Of a stretch of DNA of 64,000 bases, positions 21,238 through 30,608 are shown in pieces. Both the position numbers and the translations under genes were made by a program. Numbering within the stretch: the stretch's first letter is position 1; every line of letters starts with the position of its first letter. This DNA is from Opitutaceae bacterium (GTDB lineage: Bacteria > Verrucomicrobiota > Verrucomicrobiia > Opitutales > Opitutaceae): NCBI GenBank assembly GCA_016711225.1, contig JADJTK010000005.1, forward strand, positions 1-64,000. The letters are read 5' to 3'. A model generated the notes under the pieces. The model saw only the letters and a list, made by a program, of their open reading frames with translations. It was not told where the DNA came from and made no database searches.

Positions 21238-21482
21238 TGCTTACGGCGGTCGTACCCCCTGACCATAGTGAGCACCGCCTCGGCGCTCTTGTCGGGCATG
21301 AACGCCTTCGCCGCGCCGAGTACACCACGCATCGCCTCGACATCAAAATCGTACTGAGGTTGCGCGCGCAAATCGGGCGCCTGCTCGTCGAACACCAACT
21401 TCATCCCCGGTTTGAGTCGAAATTTCCGGCGCAGCTGGGCGGGGATCGTGATCTGATATTTGCTGCTCAGCGTCGCCTGCAT
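21234..21482 (-). CDS. AbrB/MazE-family antitoxin
   Basis: 82 residues from the ATG at 21482. The N-terminal swapped-hairpin DNA-binding fold is clear: SSKYQITIPAQLRRKF then LKPGMKLVFD. The C-terminal part is helical and should bind the PIN toxin encoded next. By family precedent it represses its own promoter. A longer frame extends upstream but without family similarity. Confidence 0.88.
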   Translation of the reverse strand: MQATLSSKYQITIPAQLRRKFRLKPGMKLVFDEQAPDLRAQPQYDFDVEAMRGVLGAAKAFMPDKSAEAVLTMVRGYDRRKQ

Positions 21483-21595
21483 GGCGCAAAGACTAGGCGT
21501 CGTCGCTTGGTGGTCAAGCTTGGCACCACCAAGTGCCAGCGCCGTCGGTGGTCGAGCCACCACGGACACAAGGCCCGGGCCCACGGCCGTCCGCT

Positions 21596-22336
21596 TCATC
21601 CCCCGCCCAGCCCGGCGGCGGCCGCGTCATCGAGCAGCCAAACCACCCGCCCTGCGCAGGAGGCGAGTACCTTCGCCGGCACCGCGGCCACGCTCTCGTC
21701 GCCCCGGAAGATTCGGCGCACCGCCTCGGCCTTTGCCTCACCCGTGGCCATCACCACGATACGACCGCACGCCCGCAGGCCGCTCGGGGTGATCGTCAGC
21801 CGGTCCCCTCTGCCCGGCACCGCAACCGCGGCGAAGAGCGCCCCGCCGTCGTTGGTGAGCAGCGCACTGCCGGGAAACAACGAGGCCGTGAGGGCGTCGT
21901 CCCCTAGTCCGAGAAAACACAGATCAAACCCCTTCCTCGATCCGAAGCGTTCCGCGGCCTGCCGGGTGAAGTCCGCCAACGCTGGCTCCGGGGCGAGCTG
22001 CACCGCCCAGGGGTGTTTCCGCTCGGGCGGCACGCCATTGGGCACGAACAGGAGCCGATCGGCATTGCCGAAATTGCTCTCCTCGCTCGCCAGCGGCACG
22101 CAGCGCTCATCGCTCACGTACCAGTCGGTCTGCTGCAGGAGCATGGGAGTGAGGGCACTATTGGCGGTACACCACCGATACCAAGCCTTCGGGGTCGATC
22201 CGCCGGTGAGGGCCCAAGCCAGGCGCCCGCCCGGAGCGCCGCGCCAGGCGGCGGTGCCCAGACGTGCCGCCTCCGCGAAGACCGCTTCCAAGGGTCCGCT
22301 GCGCACAGTCCCCTGCTCGGTGGACAGTTCTCTCAT
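21596..22336 (-). CDS. pgl: 6-phosphogluconolactonase-like protein, catalytic His replaced
   Basis: 246 residues from the ATG at 22336. It belongs to the glucosamine/6PGL isomerase fold: WALTGGSTP (phosphate loop), SDERCVPL and ESNFGNADR. The catalytic motif usually reads GxGxDxHTASLFP. Here it is GLGDDALTASLFPGS, with Leu149 where the family has the catalytic His. The codon CTC differs from CAC by one base. Hydrolysis of 6-phosphogluconolactone (oxidative pentose phosphate pathway) may therefore be impaired, or the base call is wrong. No zwf or gnd gene is nearby. Confidence 0.85.
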   Translation of the reverse strand: MRELSTEQGTVRSGPLEAVFAEAARLGTAAWRGAPGGRLAWALTGGSTPKAWYRWCTANSALTPMLLQQTDWYVSDERCVPLASEESNFGNADRLLFVPNGVPPERKHPWAVQLAPEPALADFTRQAAERFGSRKGFDLCFLGLGDDALTASLFPGSALLTNDGGALFAAVAVPGRGDRLTITPSGLRACGRIVVMATGEAKAEAVRRIFRGDESVAAVPAKVLASCAGRVVWLLDDAAAAGLGGG

Positions 22337-22677
22337 ATATCGCCTGTTGTGGCGCTGGCGACTGAGCGCCAACCAGCCCACCGCGGCAAGCGCCGATCCC
22401 TCCAAGCCCTTCCGCGCAACCCGACGACGCCTCGATCATTGGGTTCGTCGGACAACGGCTCCACCCCTCGGGCCTGTGCACGCTCGCGGTCACGGACCGC
22501 CCCTAGTCGCAGATTCTGCCGTGAGACAAAACGAGGGAGCCCGATTGCCCCCACTCGGGTCGTGAACTCGGTCCGCGGAAAGTCCGCTCGCATCCGCCCG
22601 GACGCCAACCACTGCGGCTCGCGCCCGCGACCGAGTTAACGTCAACGCGGCCCACCTCAGTCGAGCGATTGCGCCCC
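22337..22677. other. 341-bp intergenic region, nothing identified
   Basis: GC-rich with short open frames on both strands, none with a good start or family match. I compared it by eye with RNase P RNA and 6S RNA hallmarks and saw no convincing core. Confidence 0.4.
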
Positions 22678-23106
22678 CTATTCCCCCGGACGATAGAGCG
22701 GGGCAAAGAGAGGCACGTTCGCAAAATGCCGCACCGCCGTAACCACTCCCTCGTGGTGCTCGACCTCGACGATGTCGAAGCGGAAGACCCGAGGATTCTT
22801 CTCCAACTGTGCAAGATAGGCCCGGTACACCCGGCTCAAGGCGCGCCGCTTGCGTCGGTTCACCGCTGCGTAACCACCGACCAAGGCATGCTCGGCCCGG
22901 GTCTTCACTTCGACGAACACCAGTATCTCCCCGTCGCGGCAGACCAAATCGATCTCGTCGCGCCCGTGCCGCCAGTTGCGCTGCACCACCGTGAAATGCT
23001 TTTCCCGCCGAAGATAGGCCTCGGCGGCCCGCTCCCCCCACGCCCCGATGCCGGGTGAGGCTCCTCTTCGCCGGCCGAGCCAACGCTGAATCCAAGCCCA
23101 CAACAT
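22678..23106 (-). CDS. yraN: YraN/UPF0102 family nuclease-like protein
   Basis: 142 residues from the ATG at 23106 (an ATG at 23118 adds four residues). PD-(D/E)XK nuclease fold of the Holliday-junction-resolvase-like type: GERAAEAYLRR, then GRDEIDLVCRDGEILVFVEVKT, which has the Asp, Glu and Lys of the motif. Family members are conserved but of uncertain function, possibly in recombination or septal processes. Divergent from the cytochrome gene at 23230. Confidence 0.9.
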   Translation of the reverse strand: MLWAWIQRWLGRRRGASPGIGAWGERAAEAYLRREKHFTVVQRNWRHGRDEIDLVCRDGEILVFVEVKTRAEHALVGGYAAVNRRKRRALSRVYRAYLAQLEKNPRVFRFDIVEVEHHEGVVTAVRHFANVPLFAPLYRPGE

Positions 23107-23229
23107 ACCCGCCGTCATAACCGGCAAAGATATCCGCCTCAACCGCGAAGCCCGGTCCCCGGCATTCTTCGCGCCGTCCGCTCGACGTACCGCCGATTCG
23201 GCATACCATCCCGCCCGCCCCCGCTCCCC

Positions 23230-24729
23230 ATGCCCGTCCCCCCCCCGCCTGTCTCGCCCGACAACGACAACCCGCGCGCCCCGCGTTCCGCCTTCGAGAA
23301 CTGGATCAGCCTGTCGGGCGCCGTGCTCGCCGCCGGCAGCTTCTTTGCCTTCATCTTCCTCTTCGCCATCGAGACCTTCACCGGCGACCGCAACCAGTAC
23401 TTGGGCATCCTCACCTTCGTCGTCGCGCCGCTGTTCCTGATCACCGGGCTGCTGGCGATCCTGGGCGGCTGGCTGATCCACCGGCGACGCTTGGCGCGCA
23501 CCGACCCGGAGACCCCGCGGGCGCTGCTGACCATCGACCTCTCCCGCCCCCGCGACCGGCGCAACTTCGTGGTCTTTCTCACCGGGGCCTTCGTCTTCCT
23601 CCTGCTCACCGCGTTCGGCAGCTACGAAACGTTCCACTACACCGAGTCGGTGGAGTTTTGCGGTACGCTCTGCCATTCCGTTATGGAGCCCGAACACGTC
23701 GCCTACCAGAAGGGCGAGCACGCGCGCGTGGCCTGTGTGCAATGCCATGTCGGCGGCGGTGCCGGCTACTACCTGAAGTCGAAGATCAACGGCGCCCGCC
23801 AGTTGTATTCACTGGCCTTCAACAAGTACAACCGCCCCATCCCCACCCCAATCCACAACCTGCGCCCCGCCCAAGACACCTGCGAGCAGTGCCACTGGCC
23901 GGAACGTTTCACCGGCAGCCTCGAACGCCGCTACGACCACCTGCTCTCCGACAAGCCCAACACCCCCCACACCTTCCGGCTGCTGCTGAAGGTGGGCGGA
24001 GGCGGGGCCGGCCCGGTTGGCGGCATCCACTGGCACATGGCCAAGACCAACAAGGTCGAATACTACGCCACCGACGAGAAACGCCAGGACATCGTCTGGG
24101 TACGCACCAGCGTGGCGGGCGGAGCCGGCCACGTTTACCGCAAGGGCGACTTCACGGGCGAACCGCCCGCCGAGGCCATTCGCACCATGGACTGCGTCGA
24201 CTGCCACACCCGCCCGGCCCACAATTTCCGCCCCCCCAACGACCTCGTCGAGCAGGCCGTCCGCCACGGGCGCATCGCGGCCGCCGATTTCCCGCTGCTC
24301 AAACGCCACGTCGCCGCCGCACTTTCCGCCGAATACGCCGACGTCCCCGAGGCGATGACGAAGATAGCCGCCGCCCTCCAGTCACGCTACCCGGCTAGCC
24401 CGTCCCGCGACTCCATGGTCGCCGAGGTGCAGCAGCTCTACCGCGAGAATTTCTTCCCATTGATGAAAGCCAGCTGGAAAGCGTACCCCAACAACATCGG
24501 GCACAAGAACTGGCCCGGGTGTTTCCGCTGCCACAACGACGAGTTGCTCGCCGGCGCCGCCACGCCGCGCATCACCCAGAACGACTGCAATTCCTGCCAC
24601 ACGATCCTAGCCCAGGGGCGCGGTGACCAACTTAGCCAGCTCGCTCCCGAGGGCGTGGAGTTCGTGCATCCGGAGGGCGAAACCAGCGGGCTGCTCTGCT
24701 CCGACTGCCACAACGGAGGCAACCAGTAG
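23230..24729 (+). CDS. NapC/NirT-like multiheme c-type cytochrome (seven heme sites)
   Basis: 499 residues. The N-terminus has several membrane helices (LSGAVLAAGSFFAFIFLFAI, YLGILTFVVAPLFLITGLLA, VVFLTGAFVFLLLTAF). Then a periplasmic NapC/NrfH-like domain has CGTLCH (a CX3CH site), CVQCH and CEQCH. A C-terminal extension has CVDCH, CFRCH, CNSCH and CSDCH. That makes six CXXCH and one CX3CH heme site. Expected role is moving electrons from the quinol pool to a periplasmic reductase. No reductase or cytochrome c maturation gene is next to it, so the partner is unknown. Confidence 0.9.
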   Translation: MPVPPPPVSPDNDNPRAPRSAFENWISLSGAVLAAGSFFAFIFLFAIETFTGDRNQYLGILTFVVAPLFLITGLLAILGGWLIHRRRLARTDPETPRALLTIDLSRPRDRRNFVVFLTGAFVFLLLTAFGSYETFHYTESVEFCGTLCHSVMEPEHVAYQKGEHARVACVQCHVGGGAGYYLKSKINGARQLYSLAFNKYNRPIPTPIHNLRPAQDTCEQCHWPERFTGSLERRYDHLLSDKPNTPHTFRLLLKVGGGGAGPVGGIHWHMAKTNKVEYYATDEKRQDIVWVRTSVAGGAGHVYRKGDFTGEPPAEAIRTMDCVDCHTRPAHNFRPPNDLVEQAVRHGRIAAADFPLLKRHVAAALSAEYADVPEAMTKIAAALQSRYPASPSRDSMVAEVQQLYRENFFPLMKASWKAYPNNIGHKNWPGCFRCHNDELLAGAATPRITQNDCNSCHTILAQGRGDQLSQLAPEGVEFVHPEGETSGLLCSDCHNGGNQ

Positions 24730-24944
24730 CCCGGGGCCGCACGGCGCAGAGCGAGTCGGTCGCGCGCTCGCACGCGCCCCCCTGCCGCATCTCTGTAGGT
24801 CAGCGCGCTCGCGCGCACCCCTTCGCCCCGCCGCTAGTCGTGAGCAGCGGGCTTACACAGGCCCCGCGCGCTGGCGAGGAATGGGAACTGGCGCGTGCAG
24901 GCGCCCTTCCGGCCCTCGCGTCGCCGGCGCTTCGCGACACTGGT

Positions 24945-25403
24945 TCAGTGCCCGCCCTTGGCGTTTCGCCGGGCCCGCCGCACCGCATCCAGCCCATACC
25001 GCCCGCCCCCGGTGGTCGCCAGCAGGCCAAGCCCCGCGACCAGCGTCACCGGATAGAAAAAGCACGAAGCCCCCTGCAGCGTGCCCGAGAACACCTCGGG
25101 CCAGCGCACAACCGCCACCACCGCCATCGCCGCCCCAAGCAGCACAGCCGCTCCACGGGTCCAAAGCCCGAGCACCAAGAGCCCGCCGCACAGCAGCACC
25201 CACAGCAGGGCGGCCAACCCGGCGAGTTGGGCGCCGCTGCCGGCACCAAACACGCGCAGCGCGTCCCCGACCCGCCCCCAGGCCGCCCCCCCAACCGTGA
25301 GTTCGGCCAAGCTGTAGAAGAGCATCGTGCCGCCCACGGTCACTCGGAACAGGAACAGCCCGTGGTCGCGCAGTCTTTCCAAGAAGGTGAAGGCCTGAAG
25401 CAT
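24945..25403 (-). CDS. DoxX-like membrane protein
   Basis: 152 residues from the ATG at 25403. Four membrane helices (FRVTVGGTMLFYSLAELTVG, LAGLAALLWVLLCGGLLVLG, AVLLGAAMAVVAVVRW, YPVTLVAGLGLLATTG) in the arrangement of DoxX/DoxD proteins, ending in the basic RRARRNAKGGH. DoxX-family proteins are linked to thiol or quinone redox processes, but the exact role is unclear. Convergent with the cytochrome gene across about 215 bases with no clear terminator. Confidence 0.75.
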   Translation of the reverse strand: MLQAFTFLERLRDHGLFLFRVTVGGTMLFYSLAELTVGGAAWGRVGDALRVFGAGSGAQLAGLAALLWVLLCGGLLVLGLWTRGAAVLLGAAMAVVAVVRWPEVFSGTLQGASCFFYPVTLVAGLGLLATTGGGRYGLDAVRRARRNAKGGH

Positions 25404-25554
25404 GATCCAACGGAAACGCGAACACCCGCTCCCACGGCAAGCCCGAATCCAGGCCCCATCCATCGGAAGGCACTGCCCGGTTTGTCCCCTTGCTTCCGGC
25501 GGGCGATCCCCAGCGCACCGCTGAGGCCAGACAGCAGTTGGCACGACCTCGAAT

Positions 25555-27630
25555 TCAGTCGCCGTTTACCACTGCATCCAAAAAGAGGTCGGGCTCGCAC
25601 TGTACCGGTTCGGCCAGCGCGCGGGTCACCCCATCGAGCAGGCGGCGCGAGGAGAAGGGCTTCAACAGCACTTCGCGCACCCCCATCTTCTCGAGCTCCC
25701 GCAGATTCGCCTCGGTCCCCTGCCCGGTGGCCACCATCACCCGCAAATCCGGTTTGCTCCGACGCAACGCCCAGAGCAGCGTGAACCCGTTCATTCCCGG
25801 CATGGCCAGATCGGTAAGCACCAGCCCGATATCCACCCGGTGACGGGCAAAAAGGCCCAATGCTTCGCGGCCCTCGCTGGCCACCATCACCTCGTAACCG
25901 GCCCCCTCAAGAATGCGCCGGCTCAGGGTCAGGATCGGCTCCTCGTCGTCGACCACCAAAATTCGGCCCGCATCCTGAGCCGGCATTTCGAAGACGGCGG
26001 CTGGTGCCGCCTCCACCGCGCTCAGTCGGGGGAAAAACAGGCTCACGCGTGTGCCTTTGCCCCGGCGTGCCCGCAACTGCCCAAACCCGCCGTGGCTGCG
26101 CAGCACCCCGGCCACCCGACACAGTCCCAGTCCGGCCCCTTGCCCCGAACCCTTCGTGGTTACAAACGGTTCCCACGCGCGGCTGGCCACGTCTGGATCA
26201 AGCCCGGGCCCATCGTCCTCAATGGCGATCTCCACGAAATCCCCCTGCTCCGGGTTAAAGAAGGGCGTCGCAGGCAGGGGTGCCAAGGGGTGGTTGTGCG
26301 CCGAAATCGCGATATGCCCGCCCTCCGGCATCGCCTCGCGCGCATTGAGCAGCACGTTGACCAGCGCCTGCTGGATTTCTCCCGGATCGCCCACGATCGG
26401 CCACAGGGTACTGGGCACGTCCGCGCGAATGGCGATACTGGGAGGGAAAACCTCGGCCGCCAACCGCGCCACCTCGCGGATGATGTAGCGCGGCTGCAAC
26501 GCCACCGCGCAGTTCTCGCTTCCGTGGGCGAAGGTCAGCACCTGGCGGATCACCGCCGCCCCTCGCTCCGCGCTGTGCTCGATCGTCTCAACCAATTCGC
26601 TATTCTCTTCGGAGAGAGGCTGCTCGCCGAGCAGGTTGGCCGCCATGGTGATCGGAGCGAGAATGTTGTTGAGGTCGTGGGCTATGCCCCCGGCGATTGC
26701 CGCGAAGAGCTCGTGGCGCTGGGCGGTAAACCCACCGTCCGCCGCCCCATCCCCTCCTATAGCGGCTGGCTGCCGCGCCACGATGTACCACGTGTCGTCG
26801 CCAGTGCTCGCGAGCCGGGCGATCTGCAACTGGTGCAACACCACCGCTGCGCCGTCCTGGGTCGAAGGGATCGTGCCCCGCCAAGTTCGGCCGGCGTGGA
26901 TCACTTGGTTGATCTCCGCCCACGGGGTTTCTCCGGCCGTCCAGATCCGCGCGGCCCCCTGCTCGATCGCCTCCGCGGTCAGACCCGCCAGCGCCAAGTA
27001 AGCGGTATTGGCCCAGCGCAAAGTCCCGCCGCGGTCGACCACTGCCAACGCGACCGGCGCCGAGCTCACGGCCGACTCCAGCCAGTGCAACCGCTGTTGA
27101 CGTTGGCCCTGCAGGCGGGCCTCGCGGTAACGCTGGATCTCACGGTCTAGGGTATCGGGCAGCAGCGAGAGCACATCGGTGAAAAGCACACCGGTGATCC
27201 CGGACCGCACCACCTCCAACAACGCGGCGGCCTCGGTCATGCGCACCACAAGCAGGATCGGCAACAGGGGCTCCCGGCTCCGCAACTCGGCGAGCACCTG
27301 GGCCAGATGCAGATGGGAGATGTGAGCGGTGAGAATCGCGGCATCCCACGGCCCCTCCGCCATGAACCTGGCCACATCCTCGCCACTACGCACCAGCTGC
27401 CATTCGGCCGAGCGGCCGGCATGCTCCAATACCCGTCTCAGAGGCGTCAGCTCGGCCTCTCGGGTTGCCAATGCCAGGACTTTCCAAGGAGTGGACACAA
27501 CGTCTAACCGGAACCCGCGAGGGGGTAGAAAGGAAGCAGATTCGGGGAGCCGCAAACAGAGCGATCCCAGCGCCCTTCTCAACCGCCTGCCGACGTTTTC
27601 CGGGAGATTTATCTGTAAAACCCGGCGCAC
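25555..27630 (-). CDS. Hybrid histidine kinase with C-terminal receiver domain
   Basis: 691 residues from a GTG at 27630; a GTG at 27498 (647 residues) is an equally good start and removes a non-domain-like N-terminus. Domains in order: a degenerate receiver-like domain (to about 165), PAS (PVALAVVDRGGTLRWANTAY), HisKA with the phospho-His in GGIAHDLNNILAPI, HATPase (NVLLNAREAM, EDDGPGLD, GAGLGL), and a receiver with ILVVDDEEP, Asp in LVLTDLAMPG and LLKPFS. No membrane helix is apparent, so it should sense a cytoplasmic signal. It follows the kinase gene at 27647 by 16 bases on the same strand. Confidence 0.9.
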   Translation of the reverse strand: MRRVLQINLPENVGRRLRRALGSLCLRLPESASFLPPRGFRLDVVSTPWKVLALATREAELTPLRRVLEHAGRSAEWQLVRSGEDVARFMAEGPWDAAILTAHISHLHLAQVLAELRSREPLLPILLVVRMTEAAALLEVVRSGITGVLFTDVLSLLPDTLDREIQRYREARLQGQRQQRLHWLESAVSSAPVALAVVDRGGTLRWANTAYLALAGLTAEAIEQGAARIWTAGETPWAEINQVIHAGRTWRGTIPSTQDGAAVVLHQLQIARLASTGDDTWYIVARQPAAIGGDGAADGGFTAQRHELFAAIAGGIAHDLNNILAPITMAANLLGEQPLSEENSELVETIEHSAERGAAVIRQVLTFAHGSENCAVALQPRYIIREVARLAAEVFPPSIAIRADVPSTLWPIVGDPGEIQQALVNVLLNAREAMPEGGHIAISAHNHPLAPLPATPFFNPEQGDFVEIAIEDDGPGLDPDVASRAWEPFVTTKGSGQGAGLGLCRVAGVLRSHGGFGQLRARRGKGTRVSLFFPRLSAVEAAPAAVFEMPAQDAGRILVVDDEEPILTLSRRILEGAGYEVMVASEGREALGLFARHRVDIGLVLTDLAMPGMNGFTLLWALRRSKPDLRVMVATGQGTEANLRELEKMGVREVLLKPFSSRRLLDGVTRALAEPVQCEPDLFLDAVVNGD

Positions 27631-27646
27631 CTGCTCGCCGCCGGCC

Positions 27647-28825
27647 TCAATGCTCGAGCATGCGCACCCGCTTGTGCTTCAGCGGGAACTGCAGCGAGAC
27701 GATCGTCCCCACCCCCTCGCGACTGTCGATTCCGACCTGCCCGCCATGGTCGCGCATGATCCGGTGCACGATCATCAACCCGAGGCCGTGCCCGCCCGGC
27801 TTGGTCGTGTGATAGGGCTGGAACATCCGCGCCATGTCCTCCTGGCGGATGCCGCTGCCGGTGTCGCCAAAAAGCAAAAACAGGCTCTCGTCGTCGCGCC
27901 GGGAGCGCACGCGCAGCGCCCCTCCGGGCTGCATCGCCTCGGCCGCGTTCTTCACCAGGTTGAAAAAGACCTGTTTGAGCTGATTGCGGTCGGCGAGGAT
28001 GAGCGCCGGCTCGGCGGGCAGATCCACCTCGACCTTGATCCCCCGGTTCTCCAGCTCGCCGCCCTGGAAGCGCAACACTTCCTCCAATACTTCGGCGGGA
28101 TTCACGTCGCTGAAATCCGGTGGCCGCGGCCGGATCGCCTCCAGAAAGTTGGAGATGATCCCGTCGAGCCGTTCGACCTCCGCCTGGCAGATGCGCAACG
28201 ACTCGCGGGCCGACGCGTTGTCGCCGGTGGGGCGCAGCTTGGCCAGCTTCCGCCCGAGCAACTGGAGATGGATGGTGAGCGAGTTGAGCGGGTTGCCCAG
28301 TTCGTGCGCCACCCCTCCGGCCAGCAGCAGGATCGAGCTGATCTTCTCGCTCTCGATCAGCTCCGCGGTCGAGAGCTTCTCCTGCGTGATGTCGGCCAAG
28401 ATCACGGTGAAACGCCGCAGGCCGCCCGCCTCGGCCGGATCACGATCGAAGGGCACCAGATGCAGCCGCAGAAAACGCCGCTGGGGATAGGTCACCTCCA
28501 GTTCGCGCGACACCACCTCGGGGCGCAGACCGGCGCCGTGCAGGTTGGGCTCAAGGGTCTGCCGCAGGCCCGGCAGCACCCGCCAGAGCTGGGCCCCGGC
28601 CAACGCCCCCTCGCTCAGCCCGAGCAGACGCGCCGCCGCGGCATTGCCGTATTCGATCCCGCCGTTGTCGGCGATCACCAGCACGCCCTCCTGCACGGTG
28701 TTGAGTACCGCTTCGAGCAGCCCGCGCTCCCGCGCCAGTCGCTGCACCAGCGTGGTCAGGCCGGCCGAATCGAGGTGGTCGAGCCGGCCAAGCAGACGGT
28801 CGAGAGGGGTAGGTTTCTTCGCCAC
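27647..28825 (-). CDS. PAS-domain sensor histidine kinase
   Basis: 392 residues from a GTG at 28825. A coiled N-terminus is followed by PAS (GVLVIADNGGIEYGNAAAAR), HisKA (GGVAHELGNPLNSLTIHL, with the phospho-His) and HATPase (NQLKQVFFNLVKNAAEAM, GDTGSGI, GGHGLGLMIV). It is soluble. The hybrid kinase gene follows immediately downstream on the same strand, so the two may work in one pathway. No separate DNA-binding response regulator is encoded nearby. Confidence 0.92.
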   Translation of the reverse strand: MAKKPTPLDRLLGRLDHLDSAGLTTLVQRLARERGLLEAVLNTVQEGVLVIADNGGIEYGNAAAARLLGLSEGALAGAQLWRVLPGLRQTLEPNLHGAGLRPEVVSRELEVTYPQRRFLRLHLVPFDRDPAEAGGLRRFTVILADITQEKLSTAELIESEKISSILLLAGGVAHELGNPLNSLTIHLQLLGRKLAKLRPTGDNASARESLRICQAEVERLDGIISNFLEAIRPRPPDFSDVNPAEVLEEVLRFQGGELENRGIKVEVDLPAEPALILADRNQLKQVFFNLVKNAAEAMQPGGALRVRSRRDDESLFLLFGDTGSGIRQEDMARMFQPYHTTKPGGHGLGLMIVHRIMRDHGGQVGIDSREGVGTIVSLQFPLKHKRVRMLEH

Positions 28826-28935
28826 GGCGCAGCAGTTGTGCGCGGCTCGGCGGCGTTTTTCAAGTCCGCCTCGTTGCTAACACAGCAGGTACTCGCCTTC
28901 GAGACGCGCCACCAAGAGGTCAACGGGGCTTTCAA

Positions 28936-28965
28936 CAAAAAGGGGACCGGCCGAAGCCGGTCCCC
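28936..28965 (-). terminator. Rho-independent terminator for the transporter gene
   Basis: A perfect 10-bp stem GGGGACCGGC / GCCGGTCCCC (28942-28951 and 28956-28965) with a CGAA loop. On the minus strand it is followed by a T tract (28937-28941). It lies 25 bases after the stop of the minus-strand transporter gene. Confidence 0.9.
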
Positions 28966-28990
28966 AGAAAAACGTAACTTGGTTCCGCGC

Positions 28991-30535
28991 TCAGACCTTG
29001 CCGCGGCGCGCCTCGAGGGCCGTGCGGATCTCGGCCATCTTCTCCTGCGTCAGCGGGAAGTAGGCGAGCGCGCCCAGGGAGAACGAGAGGCCCACAATCG
29101 GAATCGCCGCCAGCAGGAAGCGGATCATGAAGATCGTGTGGGGAGTCTGCTGCGCAACGTTCGAATCGAAACCGACCCAGTCGAGGATGAAGAAAGAGAT
29201 GCCGGCGCCAACCGCCATGCCCACCTTGTTGATCCACGAACCGCAGGCGGCGAACGAGCCTTCGCGGCGACGGCCGCCCTCGAGCTCGTCGTAGTCCATC
29301 ACGTCGGCACCGATGGAACCGGCAATCATCCAGTAGCCAGCACCGATAAAGGCGATAAAGCCGGAGGCAAAGACCTGCAGCCAGACGACAGCCGGGGTGT
29401 AGAGCCACCAGGAAGCAAAGAACACCACAATCGCACTACTCAACACATAGGCCATCGCGTGCCGCTTGCCCAGTTTGCGGGCGAGCACCGCGAACACCGG
29501 GATGCCACAGAAGCCCAGCACCATGCCGGCGACACCCATCCAGAAGTTCCAGTAGTTGCCCACGGAGTTATTGCCGCGGCACACATGGTAGATCGTCACG
29601 GCCAAGCCCAGTGTACCCACCATGCTCAGGCCCATATTGTATCCCATGTCCATGACCTTCTGGATCAGGAAGGGCTTGCATTTAAGGGTCTGCCAGAGCG
29701 TTTCCTTGATCGAGATCTTGTCGTGGCGATTGGCCACCAGCTTCTTGTAGTAGCGCTCACGGACCAACGTCACACTCAGGAGACCGCAGACCAGCAGGAC
29801 CAGCCCGCATGCCGCGAGATACACCTGCGCGCCCAGCAACATGTTGGGGGTGGCCCCATCGGGGGCGCTGCTCCACGCCGCCGCGGAGGTGAACAACGAT
29901 TTGATACGCTCGAAGGCATTGGTGTTGTCGGCGCCCACCCAAACGGCCTTGGTGAAGAAGGTGCCAAAGAAGAACAGGGCGAGCTCGGGGACCTTCTGGA
30001 TGGCGTTCTTGAACGCGAAAACCATCGTGCGCTCATGGTAGTCCGGCGTGAGCTCGTTGGCCAGACTCTGGTAGGGCATGTTGAAGCAGCTCACCATCGG
30101 CAAGTAGAGCGCGGAAGAGACCAGCATGAACCAGAAGTAGTAGGAGAATTCGAGGCCGAACAGATGCGTGCTGCCCCAGCCCGGAGTAACCGCCAACAGG
30201 AACGGCAGGCCTATTCCCGCCAGGAAGGTACCCACTAACATGAACGGCCGGCGGCGGCCCCAGCGCGTACGCGCGTTGTCGGAAAGCCAGCCAAAGACAG
30301 GATCGGACACCGCGTCGAAGACGCGATTGAGGATCACCGCTACACCGATCTGCCACTGGGGCACATGCAGGTAGAGGCCGAAGATCTGGAAGGCGATCGT
30401 CGGGTAGAGCCAATGGCCCCACATGTCGAAGAACGTGCCGACGCCATAACCGATCTTCTGGGAGATCGGCACCCGGTCTTCGGGGGCGATGACGTGTTCA
30501 TGTTTGGGTGGCGGTTGCGTTGCGTTCTCTTGCAT
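28991..30535 (-). CDS. GPH-family sugar:cation symporter (MFS)
   Basis: 514 residues from the ATG at 30535; an upstream GTG at 30559 adds eight. Twelve-helix transporter. The first helix pair has YGVGTFFDMWGHWLYP and the cytoplasmic loop DAVSDPVFGWLSDNARTRWG then RRRPFML is the GPH/melibiose-carrier signature. Imports a glycoside or disaccharide with H+ or Na+. It lies 73 bases downstream of the beta-mannosidase gene on the same strand and ends in a strong terminator, so it is likely the mannoside importer of this locus; the substrate is inferred from context. Confidence 0.9.
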   Translation of the reverse strand: MQENATQPPPKHEHVIAPEDRVPISQKIGYGVGTFFDMWGHWLYPTIAFQIFGLYLHVPQWQIGVAVILNRVFDAVSDPVFGWLSDNARTRWGRRRPFMLVGTFLAGIGLPFLLAVTPGWGSTHLFGLEFSYYFWFMLVSSALYLPMVSCFNMPYQSLANELTPDYHERTMVFAFKNAIQKVPELALFFFGTFFTKAVWVGADNTNAFERIKSLFTSAAAWSSAPDGATPNMLLGAQVYLAACGLVLLVCGLLSVTLVRERYYKKLVANRHDKISIKETLWQTLKCKPFLIQKVMDMGYNMGLSMVGTLGLAVTIYHVCRGNNSVGNYWNFWMGVAGMVLGFCGIPVFAVLARKLGKRHAMAYVLSSAIVVFFASWWLYTPAVVWLQVFASGFIAFIGAGYWMIAGSIGADVMDYDELEGGRRREGSFAACGSWINKVGMAVGAGISFFILDWVGFDSNVAQQTPHTIFMIRFLLAAIPIVGLSFSLGALAYFPLTQEKMAEIRTALEARRGKV

Positions 30536-30608
30536 GGCGGATGCTGGTGTTGGGGGCACCTCAAGGCGGCAGGCCGTGGGGTTACCGGGGGGGAGATTTA
30601 AGGCAGAA

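Noticed and set aside
22333..22608. 91-codon minus-strand frame between pgl and yraN
   Set aside because: Reads RARGVEPLS-like text without a family, domain or good start. I could not support it as a gene.
22337..22677. RNase P RNA or 6S RNA in the pgl-yraN gap
   Set aside because: GGAAAGTCCG occurs on the plus strand near 22576, but the expected surrounding GAGGAAAGTCC context and the 3' partner element are missing.
27329..30238. 969-codon plus-strand frame crossing the kinase and transporter genes
   Set aside because: It runs through three real genes and a terminator, is rich in Arg/His/Gln, and has no domain.
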